Positions 15,202 to 23,703 of a DNA stretch of 39,911 nucleotides are shown one piece after another. The DNA is from Microcoleus sp. FACHB-DQ6 (lineage in GTDB: Bacteria; Cyanobacteriota; Cyanobacteriia; Cyanobacteriales; Microcoleaceae). Location of the stretch: the NCBI GenBank assembly GCA_014695175.1, contig JACJNV010000070.1, positions 1 to 39,911 on the forward strand, in the 5' to 3' direction. The notes below the pieces were generated by a model, which was not told the origin of the DNA, did not search any database, and saw only the letters and a list, made by a program, of their open reading frames with translations. The position numbers and the translations under genes are program-made. How positions within the stretch are numbered: position 1 is the stretch's first letter; every line of letters begins with the position of its first letter.

Positions 15202-16069
15202 TTTATTACCTGATTAAAAATTGTTTTCGCGGACGATTAAAATCTCTTGCATATCAACTATCGTTTATTTTCTGCAACATCGGTCATTTTATATACAAAA
15301 TTTTACATTTTTTCAAAATTTTGCAGTCCCTGTAGGGGCGGGTTCACCAACAATCTGAGGCTAAAACAAACCATCTCAAAAACCCGCCCCCACCAACGGT
15401 AAACACGATCAATTAACTGTGACGCACCTCTCCTTTGTGCTGCTATAAAATTATCCGATAGCTGATAGTAATTTTTGACGAAAGGGCTGGTTATGCCCAC
15501 CAACAAGGGAGCAGAAAGTGTCGCTGTGAGATATTTGCTAATTGCCCTATTGTTATCAGCAACCTCAATATAAATGCTCGGAGCATCGACTACCTCAGTG
15601 CCAATCAAAATCACAGGCTTAAATTTGATTGATTGCAACTTTTACAACTATTGAGCCGACTCTTATAAAACATCGCGTGAGTGAGGCTATTCATAAAAGT
15701 TTGATTGAGCTGAGATGTTGCACCATTATCAATCAGCTTTTTAGGAACAGGCAAGATGCCTGTTCCACAATAAATTCACTCTTTGTGGAACAGGCATCTT
15801 GCCTGTTCTTAAGGGTGCAAAATGTGAGATTTATCCGATCTGCATACCGCTCAATCTGTGGCAAATTGCCGAATTATTTCATCAGCTTGATGCCTAGCCG
15901 TCCGTCGCAAATAATCACGTTTTTTAAATTGGTACCCCGAAAGTCAAACCTTCGCAGCGTTTTATTGCTAAAATTTAAAAAATAGTAAATAAGTGCATTC
16001 ATCATTATCTATGTGACGATTTTGCATAATATTTATTAGCACCATAAGCAATAAGGGTTAAAACACTCA
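15202..16069. other. Long non-coding stretch with two families of palindromic repeats
   Basis: I find no convincing gene in these 870 bases. It contains a GGGGCGGGTT element near 15330-15350 with a facing AAACCCGCCCCC near 15377-15390. This is a common cyanobacterial dispersed repeat and explains the open frame read through it on the minus strand. It also contains the strong hairpin at 15744-15809 and an AT-rich leader before the phytochelatin synthase gene. Confidence 0.6.
15741..15812. repeat. Perfect 26-bp inverted repeat with self-complementary arms
   Basis: GAACAGGCAAGATGCCTGTT and following bases (15745-15770) pair perfectly with 15783-15808 across a 12-base loop, and pairing continues with one G-T through 15741-15812. 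Each arm is also palindromic by itself (AACAGGC / GCCTGTT around AAGAT), so the DNA can fold as one long or two short hairpins. A related arm with GGGC/GCCC in place of CAGGC/GCCTG occurs at 9042-9067. Confidence 0.93.
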
Positions 16070-17272
16070 ATGTCTGCTCAAGGGTTTTATCGTCGTTCAC
16101 TCCCCGATTCTGCTATTGCCTTTTCCTCGATAGAGGGAAGGCAAATTTTTCGAGAAGCGTTGGCATTGGGAGGTATGGAAGGGTATTTTGCTCTAGCGGA
16201 ACAGTTTCATACTCAAGCAGAACCCGCTTTTTGTGGATTGGGTAGTTTAGTTGTTGTTCTTAATGCCTTATCCATCGATCCGGGTCGCATTTGGAAAGGG
16301 GTGTGGAGATGGTATGGAGAGGAATTTTTAGACTGTTGCTTACCTCTTTCAGTCATTAAAGAAAACGGTATCACCTTTGATGAGTTTGTCTGTATAGCAC
16401 GTTGCAACGGTGCTGTTGTAAAACCTAACCGTTACCACCAAAGCAGCTTGGAAAACTTTCGGAAAGCAGTTGAGAAAGTGACTACGGCGTCTGGTGATAT
16501 TCATCTAGTTGTTTCCTACAGCCGAAAGGTATTGGGACAAACGGGTGATGGTCACTTTTCACCCATTGGTGGTTATCATCCAAAGCGGGATCTAGTTCTT
16601 CTGCTGGATGTTGCCCGTTTCAAATATCCACCTCACTGGGTTCCTCTGCCTTTGTTATGGCAAGCATTTGAACCTGTCGATCCCGTCACTAATCAATGTC
16701 GAGGTTATATTTTATTGCAGAAGAGTGAAAGGTTGCCAGAAACCTTTTTTCATGTTGCTTGTGATTTACATCAGTGGCGTAGTGTTGCTCTTTACTTTGC
16801 AGAAATACTCCCAGACATTCTGAGAAAAAAGCAACCTGATTCAATTGCTTCATTTGTCAGTACCATCCTGCACCATTTGCCTGTTGAATTCACAACTATG
16901 GTGAATACCTCGTCAGAGACGGCAGAGACACTTGAGAAATTACGGGCAGCTATTGAGTTAAATTCACTGTTTGATATTGTTCACCAATGCTTGTCAAGCG
17001 ATGACGGGGATGCAATGTCTGTTGTAGGGAAGTGGCCGCAACAGCCATTCGTAGCAGAGATAATAACAGCAATATTACTCTCCTGTCCCGAAACGCTCTA
17101 TGCAACTCTCAAACCCGAGTTACGACTGTGGTTTAGTGAGGTGCGCCACTTTGAGAAACTACTCCCTCCCTGGGATATAGAGATATCTAGATTGAGAGAA
17201 CAAATGTCAGCACTCCAGGAGTTTTACACTTTATATTCAAAGGGACATCAGTGTAATATCCCTCAGAGTTAG
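16070..17272 (+). CDS. pcs: Phytochelatin synthase, full-length plant-like form
   Basis: This gamma-glutamylcysteine dipeptidyl transpeptidase makes phytochelatins from glutathione for Cd/Zn/As detoxification. The papain-like catalytic domain is complete: C55 (QAEPAFCGLGSL), H162 (GDGHFSPIGGYH) and D180 (LLLDVARFKYPPHW). This spacing is nearly identical to the Arabidopsis enzyme (C56, H162, D180). DPGRxWKGxWRWY and LDCC are also as in plants. The protein is 400 residues, whereas classic cyanobacterial homologues are about 240 and end after the catalytic domain. Residues 220-400 are an extra C-terminal region with few Cys. It stands alone, without an obvious metal operon. The ribosome binding site is AAGGG at 16051-16055, rather far from the ATG. 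Confidence 0.93.
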   Translation: MSAQGFYRRSLPDSAIAFSSIEGRQIFREALALGGMEGYFALAEQFHTQAEPAFCGLGSLVVVLNALSIDPGRIWKGVWRWYGEEFLDCCLPLSVIKENGITFDEFVCIARCNGAVVKPNRYHQSSLENFRKAVEKVTTASGDIHLVVSYSRKVLGQTGDGHFSPIGGYHPKRDLVLLLDVARFKYPPHWVPLPLLWQAFEPVDPVTNQCRGYILLQKSERLPETFFHVACDLHQWRSVALYFAEILPDILRKKQPDSIASFVSTILHHLPVEFTTMVNTSSETAETLEKLRAAIELNSLFDIVHQCLSSDDGDAMSVVGKWPQQPFVAEIITAILLSCPETLYATLKPELRLWFSEVRHFEKLLPPWDIEISRLREQMSALQEFYTLYSKGHQCNIPQS

Positions 17273-17497
17273 CACCTACCGCATTTTGAACTCCCCAAAC
17301 CTCGCCTAACTACAAAAGTGAAAATTCCACAGAAAGATTTAATAATCTGATGCTGGTGCCGGTTGTGGAGGAAGATTCGCAGCGAAATATTAGGGTTGTG
17401 ACTGATGCGAATGAGGAATGGACAACGGAAAAAGTGGAAGTAGTGGTAAAAAAATGTAGGGCGTGCATCTGGCTGGCTGGCGGTTTTTGCCTAAATC
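17273..17497. other. Intergenic, possible decayed coding fragment
   Basis: A plus-strand frame around 17310-17505 reads protein-like (SENSTERFNNLMLVPVVEED, then RVVTDANEEWTTEKVEVVVK) but matches nothing I can name and has no proper start. It may be a gene remnant. The convergent WD40 gene ends at 17498. Confidence 0.25.
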
Positions 17498-20400
17498 CTA
17501 TTTGATTGACTGTTGACTGAGGTAATCAGCACACATCTGTTTATCCTCTTCTGTCACTTTCGGGTTGGTTTTTAGATAATCCCCGATCCAGTTGCAACCT
17601 AATGCCATTAGTTTATCGAAATCCCAAATCCACAGTTTGATGGTGTGGTCATCGCTAGCCGAAGCTAATGTTTTGCCATCGGGACTAAACGCAACGCTAT
17701 AGACCGTGCTGCTATGTCCAGTTAGGGTCGCCAACTCTTTTTGGGTTTGCAGATGCCACAGTTTGATGGTGTGGTCATCGCTAGCCGAAGCTAATGTTTT
17801 GCCATCGGGACTAAACGCAACGCTATAGACCGTACTGCTATGTCCGGTTAGGGTCGCCAACTCTTTTTGGGTTTGCAGATGCCACAGTTTGATGGTGTTA
17901 TCATTGCTTGCAGAAGCTAATGTTTTGCCATCGAGACTAAACGCAACGCTTATGACTATACTGCTATGCCCGGTGAGGGTGGCGAGCTGTTTTTGGGTTT
18001 GCAAATGCCAAAGTTTGATGGTGCTGTCATTGCTTGCAGAAGCCAAAGTTTTGCCATCGGGACTAAAGGCGACGTTATAGACCGTACTGCTATGCCCGGT
18101 GAGTGTCGCCAACTCTTTTTGGGTTTGCAGATGCCACAGTTTGATGGTGTTATCATTGCTTGCAGAAGCTAATGTTTTGCCATCGGGACTAAACGCGACG
18201 CCATAGACCATACTGTTATGCCCGGTGAAGGTTGCGAGCTGTTTTTGGGTTTGCAAATGCCACAGTTTGATGGTGCTGTCATCGCTGGCAGAAGCTAAAG
18301 TTTTGCCATTGGGACTAAAGGCAATTCTATAGACCGAATCGCTATGCCCGGTGAAGGTTGCGAGCTGTTTTTGGGTTTGCAAATGCCACAGTTTGATGGT
18401 GCTGTCATCGCTGGCCGAAGCCAAAGTTTTACCATCGGGACTAAAGGCAACGCTAAGAAACGAACTGCTATGCTCGGTGAGGGTGGCGATTTCTTTTTGA
18501 CTTTGTAGATCCCACAGTTTGATGGTATTGTCAGAGCTTGCCGAAGCCAATGCCTTGCCAATACCTGACTGGAAACTGTCACCAACGGGACTAAAGGCGA
18601 CGCTATAGACTGTACTGCTATGCCCGGTGAGTGTCGCGAACTCTTTTTGGGTTTGCAGGTTCCACAGTTTGATAGTCCTGTCAAAGCTGGCAGAAGCCAA
18701 AGTTTTACCATCGGGACTAAAGGCGACGCTATAGACCGTACTGCTATGCCCAGTGAGGGTGGCAAACTCTTTTTGGGTTTGCAGGTTCCACAGTTTGATA
18801 GTCCTGTCATCGCTGGCAGAAGCCAAAGTTTTGCCATCGGGACTAAAGGCGACGCTATTGACCCTAATGCTATGCCCGGCGAGGGTGGCGAACTCTTTTT
18901 GGGTTTCGAGGTGCCACAGTTTGATAGTCCTGTCAGAGCTGGCAGAAGCCAAAGTTTTACCATCGGGACTAAAGGCAACGCTATAGACCGAACTGCTATG
19001 CCCGGTGAGGGTGGCAAACTCTTTTTGGGTTTGCAGATGCCACAGTTTGATGGTGTCGTCATTGCTTGCAGAAGCCAAAGTCAAGCCATCGGGACTAAAG
19101 GCGACCTTATTGACCATACTTCTATGCCCGGTGAGGGTCGCGAGTTGTTTTTGGGTTTGCAAGTGCCACAGTTTGATGGTGTTGTCATTGCTTGCAGAAG
19201 CCAAAGTCAAGCCATCGGGACTAAGGGCGACGCTGTTGACCGTACTACTATGCCCTTGCAAACTATTGCGCTCTTTGACTTCGGAAATGGCTTGTTGCAG
19301 TGCAGCTATCACTTGCGGTTTGATGTCTTTTGTAGTCTCGACTGAAGCATCTAGTTGTTTGAATGCGTACCCTGCCTTCAATGCTTCCAGCAGTGCTTGA
19401 AATGTCTGTCCTGAACGAAATGATTGATTAGAAAAAGCAGTTTCCTGAATTACATTTGCTAAATTCTGGGCTTGAGTGACTTGATACATCGCAAATTGCT
19501 GTGCTTTAATTAGCGTCTGATTCGCCTCAGTCAAAATTTGATTTGCTTGTCTCTGTGTTTCTAACTCTCGTTCAACTTCCCGTTGTTGTACTTCCCGACT
19601 GGCATTTAAAAACTGATAATCTAAATCGCTCAAACTTTTATCTGCGGCCCAAGTTTGAGCATCTTGCAAGGCTTGACCCCGCAACAGTCGCGATTCATCT
19701 TTACAATCAGACTCTATCCAAGCTTTAAAACTTTCGCTATAAGGGCGGAGATTCGCTAATTGCTTTTCCACCCAATCTAGGTTAAAAACCGATTGATAAA
19801 TCCGGTTATAAACTTTCAGTTTGCCAGACTGCTTAACCACCAACCCAGTTAATCGTAGTTCCATTTGTTCGGGACTATCATCGGTCGCTATCTCATTGTG
19901 CTGCAAAATTTGCTGATATAGCCCCAATAACCTACTTGCCCGTTGTTCGCTGCGTAAAATGCGTCCTCGAATCGTTTTTAAATGTTCTGGATCATCCTGT
20001 CCTTCCCAATTCTCAATCACCTTTTCTCGGACTAAACTTTCTACCCACTCAGCGGGATTTTGAATTGGTGTATAATTTGCACAACCGAGCATTAGTTTAC
20101 AAACTCTTTGCGTTAAAAATGGCTGTCCACCAGTCCAATATAACACCGCTTCTAATAAAGCTTGAGAATTTTCTGGTTGAGTGTCTAACCCTACTGCCAA
20201 AGGTTGAGCTTCTGCTAATTGAAAGCCTGTTAACTCTATACCTCGACCAATATTAAACGGAGTGCGTCGCTTGTCTTGAATTAAATCTGATGGAGTGGCC
20301 ACCCCTAACATCGTAAATGTTAATCGACGATAGTCTGGTTGATCAGCTCGATTATTATAGCAATCACGAATCACAGCAAAAAAATCTTCTATTTTAAAAC

Positions 20401-20848
20401 TTAAACTGAGTAAGCTGTCCGATTCATCGACAAAAATTACTATGTTTTCTGAGATATTCTTGAGTAATACTTGTTCAATAAATTTACTAAATCGTTTAAC
20501 ATTCGATAGTAAGCTGTTCTGCTCCCACCATTCATCTAAATCAAAAACGTCATACAAATCTAATCGGCTGACGATGCTATCGATCACACCTGCATACCAC
20601 TCTTCTGGCGTAATATCTGAGGTGCCAATTTCTGTGATATCAATGCTACTACAAGCGATTCCCTCTGCTTGTAACCGCTGCATTGTCCGCACTCGCAGGG
20701 AGGATTTTCCCATTTGTCGGGAATTAAGAACATAGCAAAATTCTCCGGCTTTTAAAGCTTGATAAAGTTCTTCATCCGCCTTTCGAGTGACATAAGTTGG
20801 GGCGTTTGCAGGCAGACTCCCTCCCACTTGATATTGATAATCTTTCAT
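17498..20848 (-). CDS. STAND-type AAA ATPase with 13 WD40 repeats
   Basis: A 1116-residue modular signalling protein. Residues 1-370 form an AAA-like (AAA_35) ATPase, with Walker [10 protein letters not shown] near 43-51 and Walker [13 protein letters not shown] near 136-147. ATP-driven switching is expected from the family. A linker and coiled coil rich in Gln (about 390-470) follows. Thirteen WD40 units of 42 residues ([20 protein letters not shown], then [11 protein letters not shown]) run from about 528 to 1085. The tail [13 protein letters not shown] is typical of cyanobacterial WD40-STAND proteins. Blade 6 has a ten-residue insertion ([10 protein letters not shown]), and blade 13 ends in IWDFDKL. 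No effector domain precedes the ATPase, so it may signal to partners. It lies 160 bases downstream of the CHAT gene, separated by a duplicated copy of its own 5' end. Confidence 0.93.
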   Translation of the reverse strand: MKDYQYQVGGSLPANAPTYVTRKADEELYQALKAGEFCYVLNSRQMGKSSLRVRTMQRLQAEGIACSSIDITEIGTSDITPEEWYAGVIDSIVSRLDLYDVFDLDEWWEQNSLLSNVKRFSKFIEQVLLKNISENIVIFVDESDSLLSLSFKIEDFFAVIRDCYNNRADQPDYRRLTFTMLGVATPSDLIQDKRRTPFNIGRGIELTGFQLAEAQPLAVGLDTQPENSQALLEAVLYWTGGQPFLTQRVCKLMLGCANYTPIQNPAEWVESLVREKVIENWEGQDDPEHLKTIRGRILRSEQRASRLLGLYQQILQHNEIATDDSPEQMELRLTGLVVKQSGKLKVYNRIYQSVFNLDWVEKQLANLRPYSESFKAWIESDCKDESRLLRGQALQDAQTWAADKSLSDLDYQFLNASREVQQREVERELETQRQANQILTEANQTLIKAQQFAMYQVTQAQNLANVIQETAFSNQSFRSGQTFQALLEALKAGYAFKQLDASVETTKDIKPQVIAALQQAISEVKERNSLQGHSSTVNSVALSPDGLTLASASNDNTIKLWHLQTQKQLATLTGHRSMVNKVAFSPDGLTLASASNDDTIKLWHLQTQKEFATLTGHSSSVYSVAFSPDGKTLASASSDRTIKLWHLETQKEFATLAGHSIRVNSVAFSPDGKTLASASDDRTIKLWNLQTQKEFATLTGHSSTVYSVAFSPDGKTLASASFDRTIKLWNLQTQKEFATLTGHSSTVYSVAFSPVGDSFQSGIGKALASASSDNTIKLWDLQSQKEIATLTEHSSSFLSVAFSPDGKTLASASDDSTIKLWHLQTQKQLATFTGHSDSVYRIAFSPNGKTLASASDDSTIKLWHLQTQKQLATFTGHNSMVYGVAFSPDGKTLASASNDNTIKLWHLQTQKELATLTGHSSTVYNVAFSPDGKTLASASNDSTIKLWHLQTQKQLATLTGHSSIVISVAFSLDGKTLASASNDNTIKLWHLQTQKELATLTGHSSTVYSVAFSPDGKTLASASDDHTIKLWHLQTQKELATLTGHSSTVYSVAFSPDGKTLASASDDHTIKLWIWDFDKLMALGCNWIGDYLKTNPKVTEEDKQMCADYLSQQSIK
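17625..19262 (-). repeat. 126-bp tandem repeat array encoding WD40 blades
   Basis: Thirteen units of 126 bases, many almost identical over the [10 protein letters not shown] and [10 protein letters not shown] parts. The array is interrupted near 18555-18590 by 30 bases inserted in unit 6. High identity between units indicates recent amplification or gene conversion. Confidence 0.93.
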
Positions 20849-21009
20849 AGGTCTTTGTTAATTCATAGGTGGAAAATCAGATAATCAAAGTTCTTCATCC
20901 GCCTTTCTAGTGACATAAGTTGGGGCGTTTGCAGGCAGGCTACCTCCAACTTGATATTGATAATCTTTCATAGGTCATTGTTAATTCATAGGGGGAAAAT
21001 CAGAGAATC
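20764..21009 (-). repeat. 123-bp tandem duplication covering the WD40 gene's 5' end
   Basis: Positions 20764-20886 (first 28 codons plus leader of the WD40 gene) are repeated with few changes at 20887-21009. The upstream copy carries its own ATG (at 20969-20971) and the same start of the protein ([20 protein letters not shown]), but after KADEEL it meets a TGA created at the junction. The result is a 28-codon open frame ahead of the real gene. Its left end touches the stop codon of the CHAT gene at 21008. Confidence 0.92.
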
Positions 21010-23287
21010 AAGGAATCAATTTGTACAGTCGTACAGGTTCAGGAATTCCCTTTAAATGTAGCATTCCTAAGTCAATCACATTTAAAGGTGAGTGGGTTTT
21101 AACGACTTGATAAACTGTTTCAGAAATACAGATTCCTCCTGGCTCTGCTTTCCCTTCTAAACGAGCAGCTAAATTTACACCAGCCCCCCTGATATCATTA
21201 TTAAAAAAGAAGATTTCCCCCAAGTGAATACCAATCCGGTGTTGCAGGACATGACTCGGAGGTAAGGTTGTAGCAGCTTCGGCGAGACTTCGTTGTATTT
21301 CTAGGGCGCAGGCGACTGCTTTTACGGCACTTTCTGGAAAGCAAATTAATAAACCATCGCCCATTTCTTTAAGGACTTTGCCTTGATGTTTAGCGCAGAT
21401 GCCTCGGATGATGTTGAAATCTCGATTCACTAATTCTAGTGTCAGCTTTTGGTTGGCAACTGATAAAGCGGTGGAATTAACAACATCCGAGAACATAATA
21501 GCTGCTAAATTACTCTCTACGTGCAAGCTTGATTGGTTATTAGTTTGTTGCACAGGAGGAATATTCGGTTGGCGAGAGGCTAGGCGATCGCGAAAATATT
21601 GACGATACAAACCACAAAATGGCATTACAGCATTTCCCTGAAATTTGATCAACCCCATGCTTCGCAATTTAAAAGCCTCTCCGGTATTAATCTCTATAGG
21701 TTGTTCGCTGTTAATCACTTGTCTAATTGTTGCTGCTAGTTCTGCATCTGTTTCCAAGTTAACTAAATGCCGTCGTAAATGATCGTAGTAAGGGCCTTCT
21801 TCAGTAGGAGCGACTTTTAGCAAGCGCTCTAAGGTAATTCTCCCCCTGGCAACTTGGTAGAGAGCAACTCGAACTAAATAAGGATGACCGCCCACCATTT
21901 CCATCAGGTCACAAATCTCTTGATTTGACCAATTTAATCGGTGTCGATTCACTAAATCTGTTACCTGTCTCTGATTGAGTTCAGGTAAATCTATCGGCAA
22001 TCCCACGTTAAATGGCGACTGATTAATATTGAGAGGAATATAAACTTCTTGAGAGTGAGAAATAACTAACCTCAGCTTTTTCCAAATTTCCTCATTTTTT
22101 CCCCGCTCGTGCCAAGCTCGTAATAATCCAAAGAAGTCGGTGGCTATTTCGGAATGCTGAAAAATGCGATCGACTTCATCTAACCCTAAAACAACAGGCC
22201 GCTCGCTGTCCGATAGTAGATAGCGTTGGAAATACTTCGTGCTTTTATTTTTACTGCCGAGAACCCCTTTCCAATATTCTCCTAACCTGTCTTCTAAATT
22301 TAATTCATTGGTAATCTCACCACAAAACCACTGCAACAACTCATCAAGATTGGTGAGAAAACTGCCATCAGCCGATTGAAAGTTTAAATAAGCCGTTTGG
22401 TATCCCTGTTCCTTGGCGTGGTATAAAATTCGCTGCACTAAGGAAGTTTTTCCCATTTGCCGGGGGGCTTTGATTCGGATTAAAGCTCCGGGTTTGACAA
22501 TAGTTTGGTAGCACTCCGATTCAATGGGAGGCCGATCGATATATAGGGGTGAATCTAAACTAACAGAACCTTCTGGGTTGTCTAAGTTGGGCATAAAAAC
22601 GGGAGGTGCGGCGATCGATCGCGCATTTTCCACCACAGGCGACGAGTCCTCAACGATATCGCTAACAGAAGCATCGCCCGATCGCTCTGCTGCATCCAAC
22701 TCAGAAAAATCCGACTTCTTCTTTAATACCGGAGTAAGTTCTTCTGGAATGCCTGCCATGCTGATGCTAACGCAACCCAACTTATAGGCACGTTCGATCG
22801 ACTCCCCCGCCGCCAACGTATCGTAAAAACCTACAGCAAATTCTCGTGCGGCGTTATCTCCCACCGTTTGCTTCATGCCGATCACGTAGGGAATGTGACG
22901 TGCGATCGCCTCAGCTTGCACTTCTGAATAGCAAGCGTTGAGTATCACGCACTCCACGTACTCATTAAACGCCTCAAACAAAGCTGCCAAAGCTTTGGCA
23001 TTTACCAGCTTAATCTGCCCCATGCCATCTTCTAGGGCTAAACCCCCTTCTCCTGCACCATGCCCAGAGAAATGCACAATCTCTGGTTTATAATCTAATA
23101 CGGCTCGCTGCATTTCTCTTGGCGTCACCGCCCACTGTTGCTCCAGTTGAAAATTGTCGCCCTTTGTAGAGCGTTGCAACCCCTCTGCAATTTCCTTCGC
23201 CTCTTTCTGTAAGTCCACATGGGTGGTATTTTTGGGGTTGGCTGCCAAAAACAGGATCGTTTTTTTCTTTCTTGGGGTACTACTCAT
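21008..23287 (-). CDS. CHAT protease - STAND ATPase - class III adenylate cyclase fusion
   Basis: The ATG at 23287 is preferred because GAAGG lies 7 bases upstream; an in-frame GTG at 23302 would add five residues. The 759-residue protein joins three modules. Residues 10-180 are a CHAT caspase-like peptidase, with H76 in VHFSGHGAG and C119 in LNACYS as the dyad. Residues 240-560 are an AAA_35/STAND-like ATPase, with Walker A APRQMGKTS (274-282) and Walker B VVLGLDEVD (365-373). Residues 592-759 are a class III nucleotide cyclase with all six canonical positions: D601 (FSDVV), K640 and D644 (KEMGDG), D698, N705 and R709 (VNLAAR). Lys and Asp at the base-reading sites predict ATP as substrate, hence cAMP. 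There is no signal peptide or membrane helix, so it is cytoplasmic. It lies upstream of the WD40-STAND gene on the same strand and may be co-transcribed with it. Confidence 0.93.
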   Translation of the reverse strand: MSSTPRKKKTILFLAANPKNTTHVDLQKEAKEIAEGLQRSTKGDNFQLEQQWAVTPREMQRAVLDYKPEIVHFSGHGAGEGGLALEDGMGQIKLVNAKALAALFEAFNEYVECVILNACYSEVQAEAIARHIPYVIGMKQTVGDNAAREFAVGFYDTLAAGESIERAYKLGCVSISMAGIPEELTPVLKKKSDFSELDAAERSGDASVSDIVEDSSPVVENARSIAAPPVFMPNLDNPEGSVSLDSPLYIDRPPIESECYQTIVKPGALIRIKAPRQMGKTSLVQRILYHAKEQGYQTAYLNFQSADGSFLTNLDELLQWFCGEITNELNLEDRLGEYWKGVLGSKNKSTKYFQRYLLSDSERPVVLGLDEVDRIFQHSEIATDFFGLLRAWHERGKNEEIWKKLRLVISHSQEVYIPLNINQSPFNVGLPIDLPELNQRQVTDLVNRHRLNWSNQEICDLMEMVGGHPYLVRVALYQVARGRITLERLLKVAPTEEGPYYDHLRRHLVNLETDAELAATIRQVINSEQPIEINTGEAFKLRSMGLIKFQGNAVMPFCGLYRQYFRDRLASRQPNIPPVQQTNNQSSLHVESNLAAIMFSDVVNSTALSVANQKLTLELVNRDFNIIRGICAKHQGKVLKEMGDGLLICFPESAVKAVACALEIQRSLAEAATTLPPSHVLQHRIGIHLGEIFFFNNDIRGAGVNLAARLEGKAEPGGICISETVYQVVKTHSPLNVIDLGMLHLKGIPEPVRLYKLIP

Positions 23288-23302
23288 CAATGGAACCTTC
23301 AC

Positions 23303-23703
23303 GCTTAGGAGATACAGGCGCTTAACGACACTACCTCAGTCAGGGCGAGATATTTCTTGCCTTGACGGTATTTAAGCACAAACATCTTTATTTTTGTTGG
23401 TCAGTAAACTGACAGAAACGATCGCCCTGACTCAAGCATAACCAATCGACAAGGCGATCGCTACTCTCCAGTAATCATTTGAGCAACCTATTCCAGAAGT
23501 GCGATCGGCTTCCCCTTTTGCAGTCCTATTTCATAAATATCGAGATTCTTTATAGTTTTATTCTCATGCCATATCCAGGATTTTTTGATGATTATTATTG
23601 CCTAAATTAGTACATAAAATCTTCTATAATTCCGCATTTATTTAATCCACGTACTCAGAAAAAAAACGGTTTTTTTATCAACTCTGTGGATATCAACAAT
23701 GAT
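23303..23703. other. Intergenic region upstream of the CHAT gene
   Basis: Four hundred AT-rich bases with no credible gene. They should carry the promoter of the CHAT-cyclase gene and the terminator of the kinase gene (next entry). Confidence 0.5.
23645..23691 (-). terminator. Probable terminator after the 458-residue kinase gene
   Basis: ATCCAC (23645-23650) and GTGGAT (23686-23691) enclose an AAAAAAACGGTTTTTTT core (23659-23676). Read on the minus strand this is an A/T-rich hairpin ending in a T run, located 12 bases past the kinase stop codon. Confidence 0.45.

Noticed and set aside
15303-15638. Minus-strand open frame of 111 codons
   Set aside because: It reads through the GGGGCGGGTT dispersed repeat and gives no family-like protein; it is treated as non-coding.
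15629-15985. Plus-strand open frame of 118 codons
   Set aside because: It spans the perfect hairpin at 15741-15812, and its translation is Cys/Arg-rich without recognisable domains.
17310-17505. Possible decayed gene before the WD40 gene
   Set aside because: Protein-like composition but no start, no recognised motif and low length; noted only as an intergenic fragment.
18295-19400. Long open frames on both other frames of the WD40 array
   Set aside because: They are shadows: a 126-bp repeat free of stops in one unit is free of stops in all frames that repeat.
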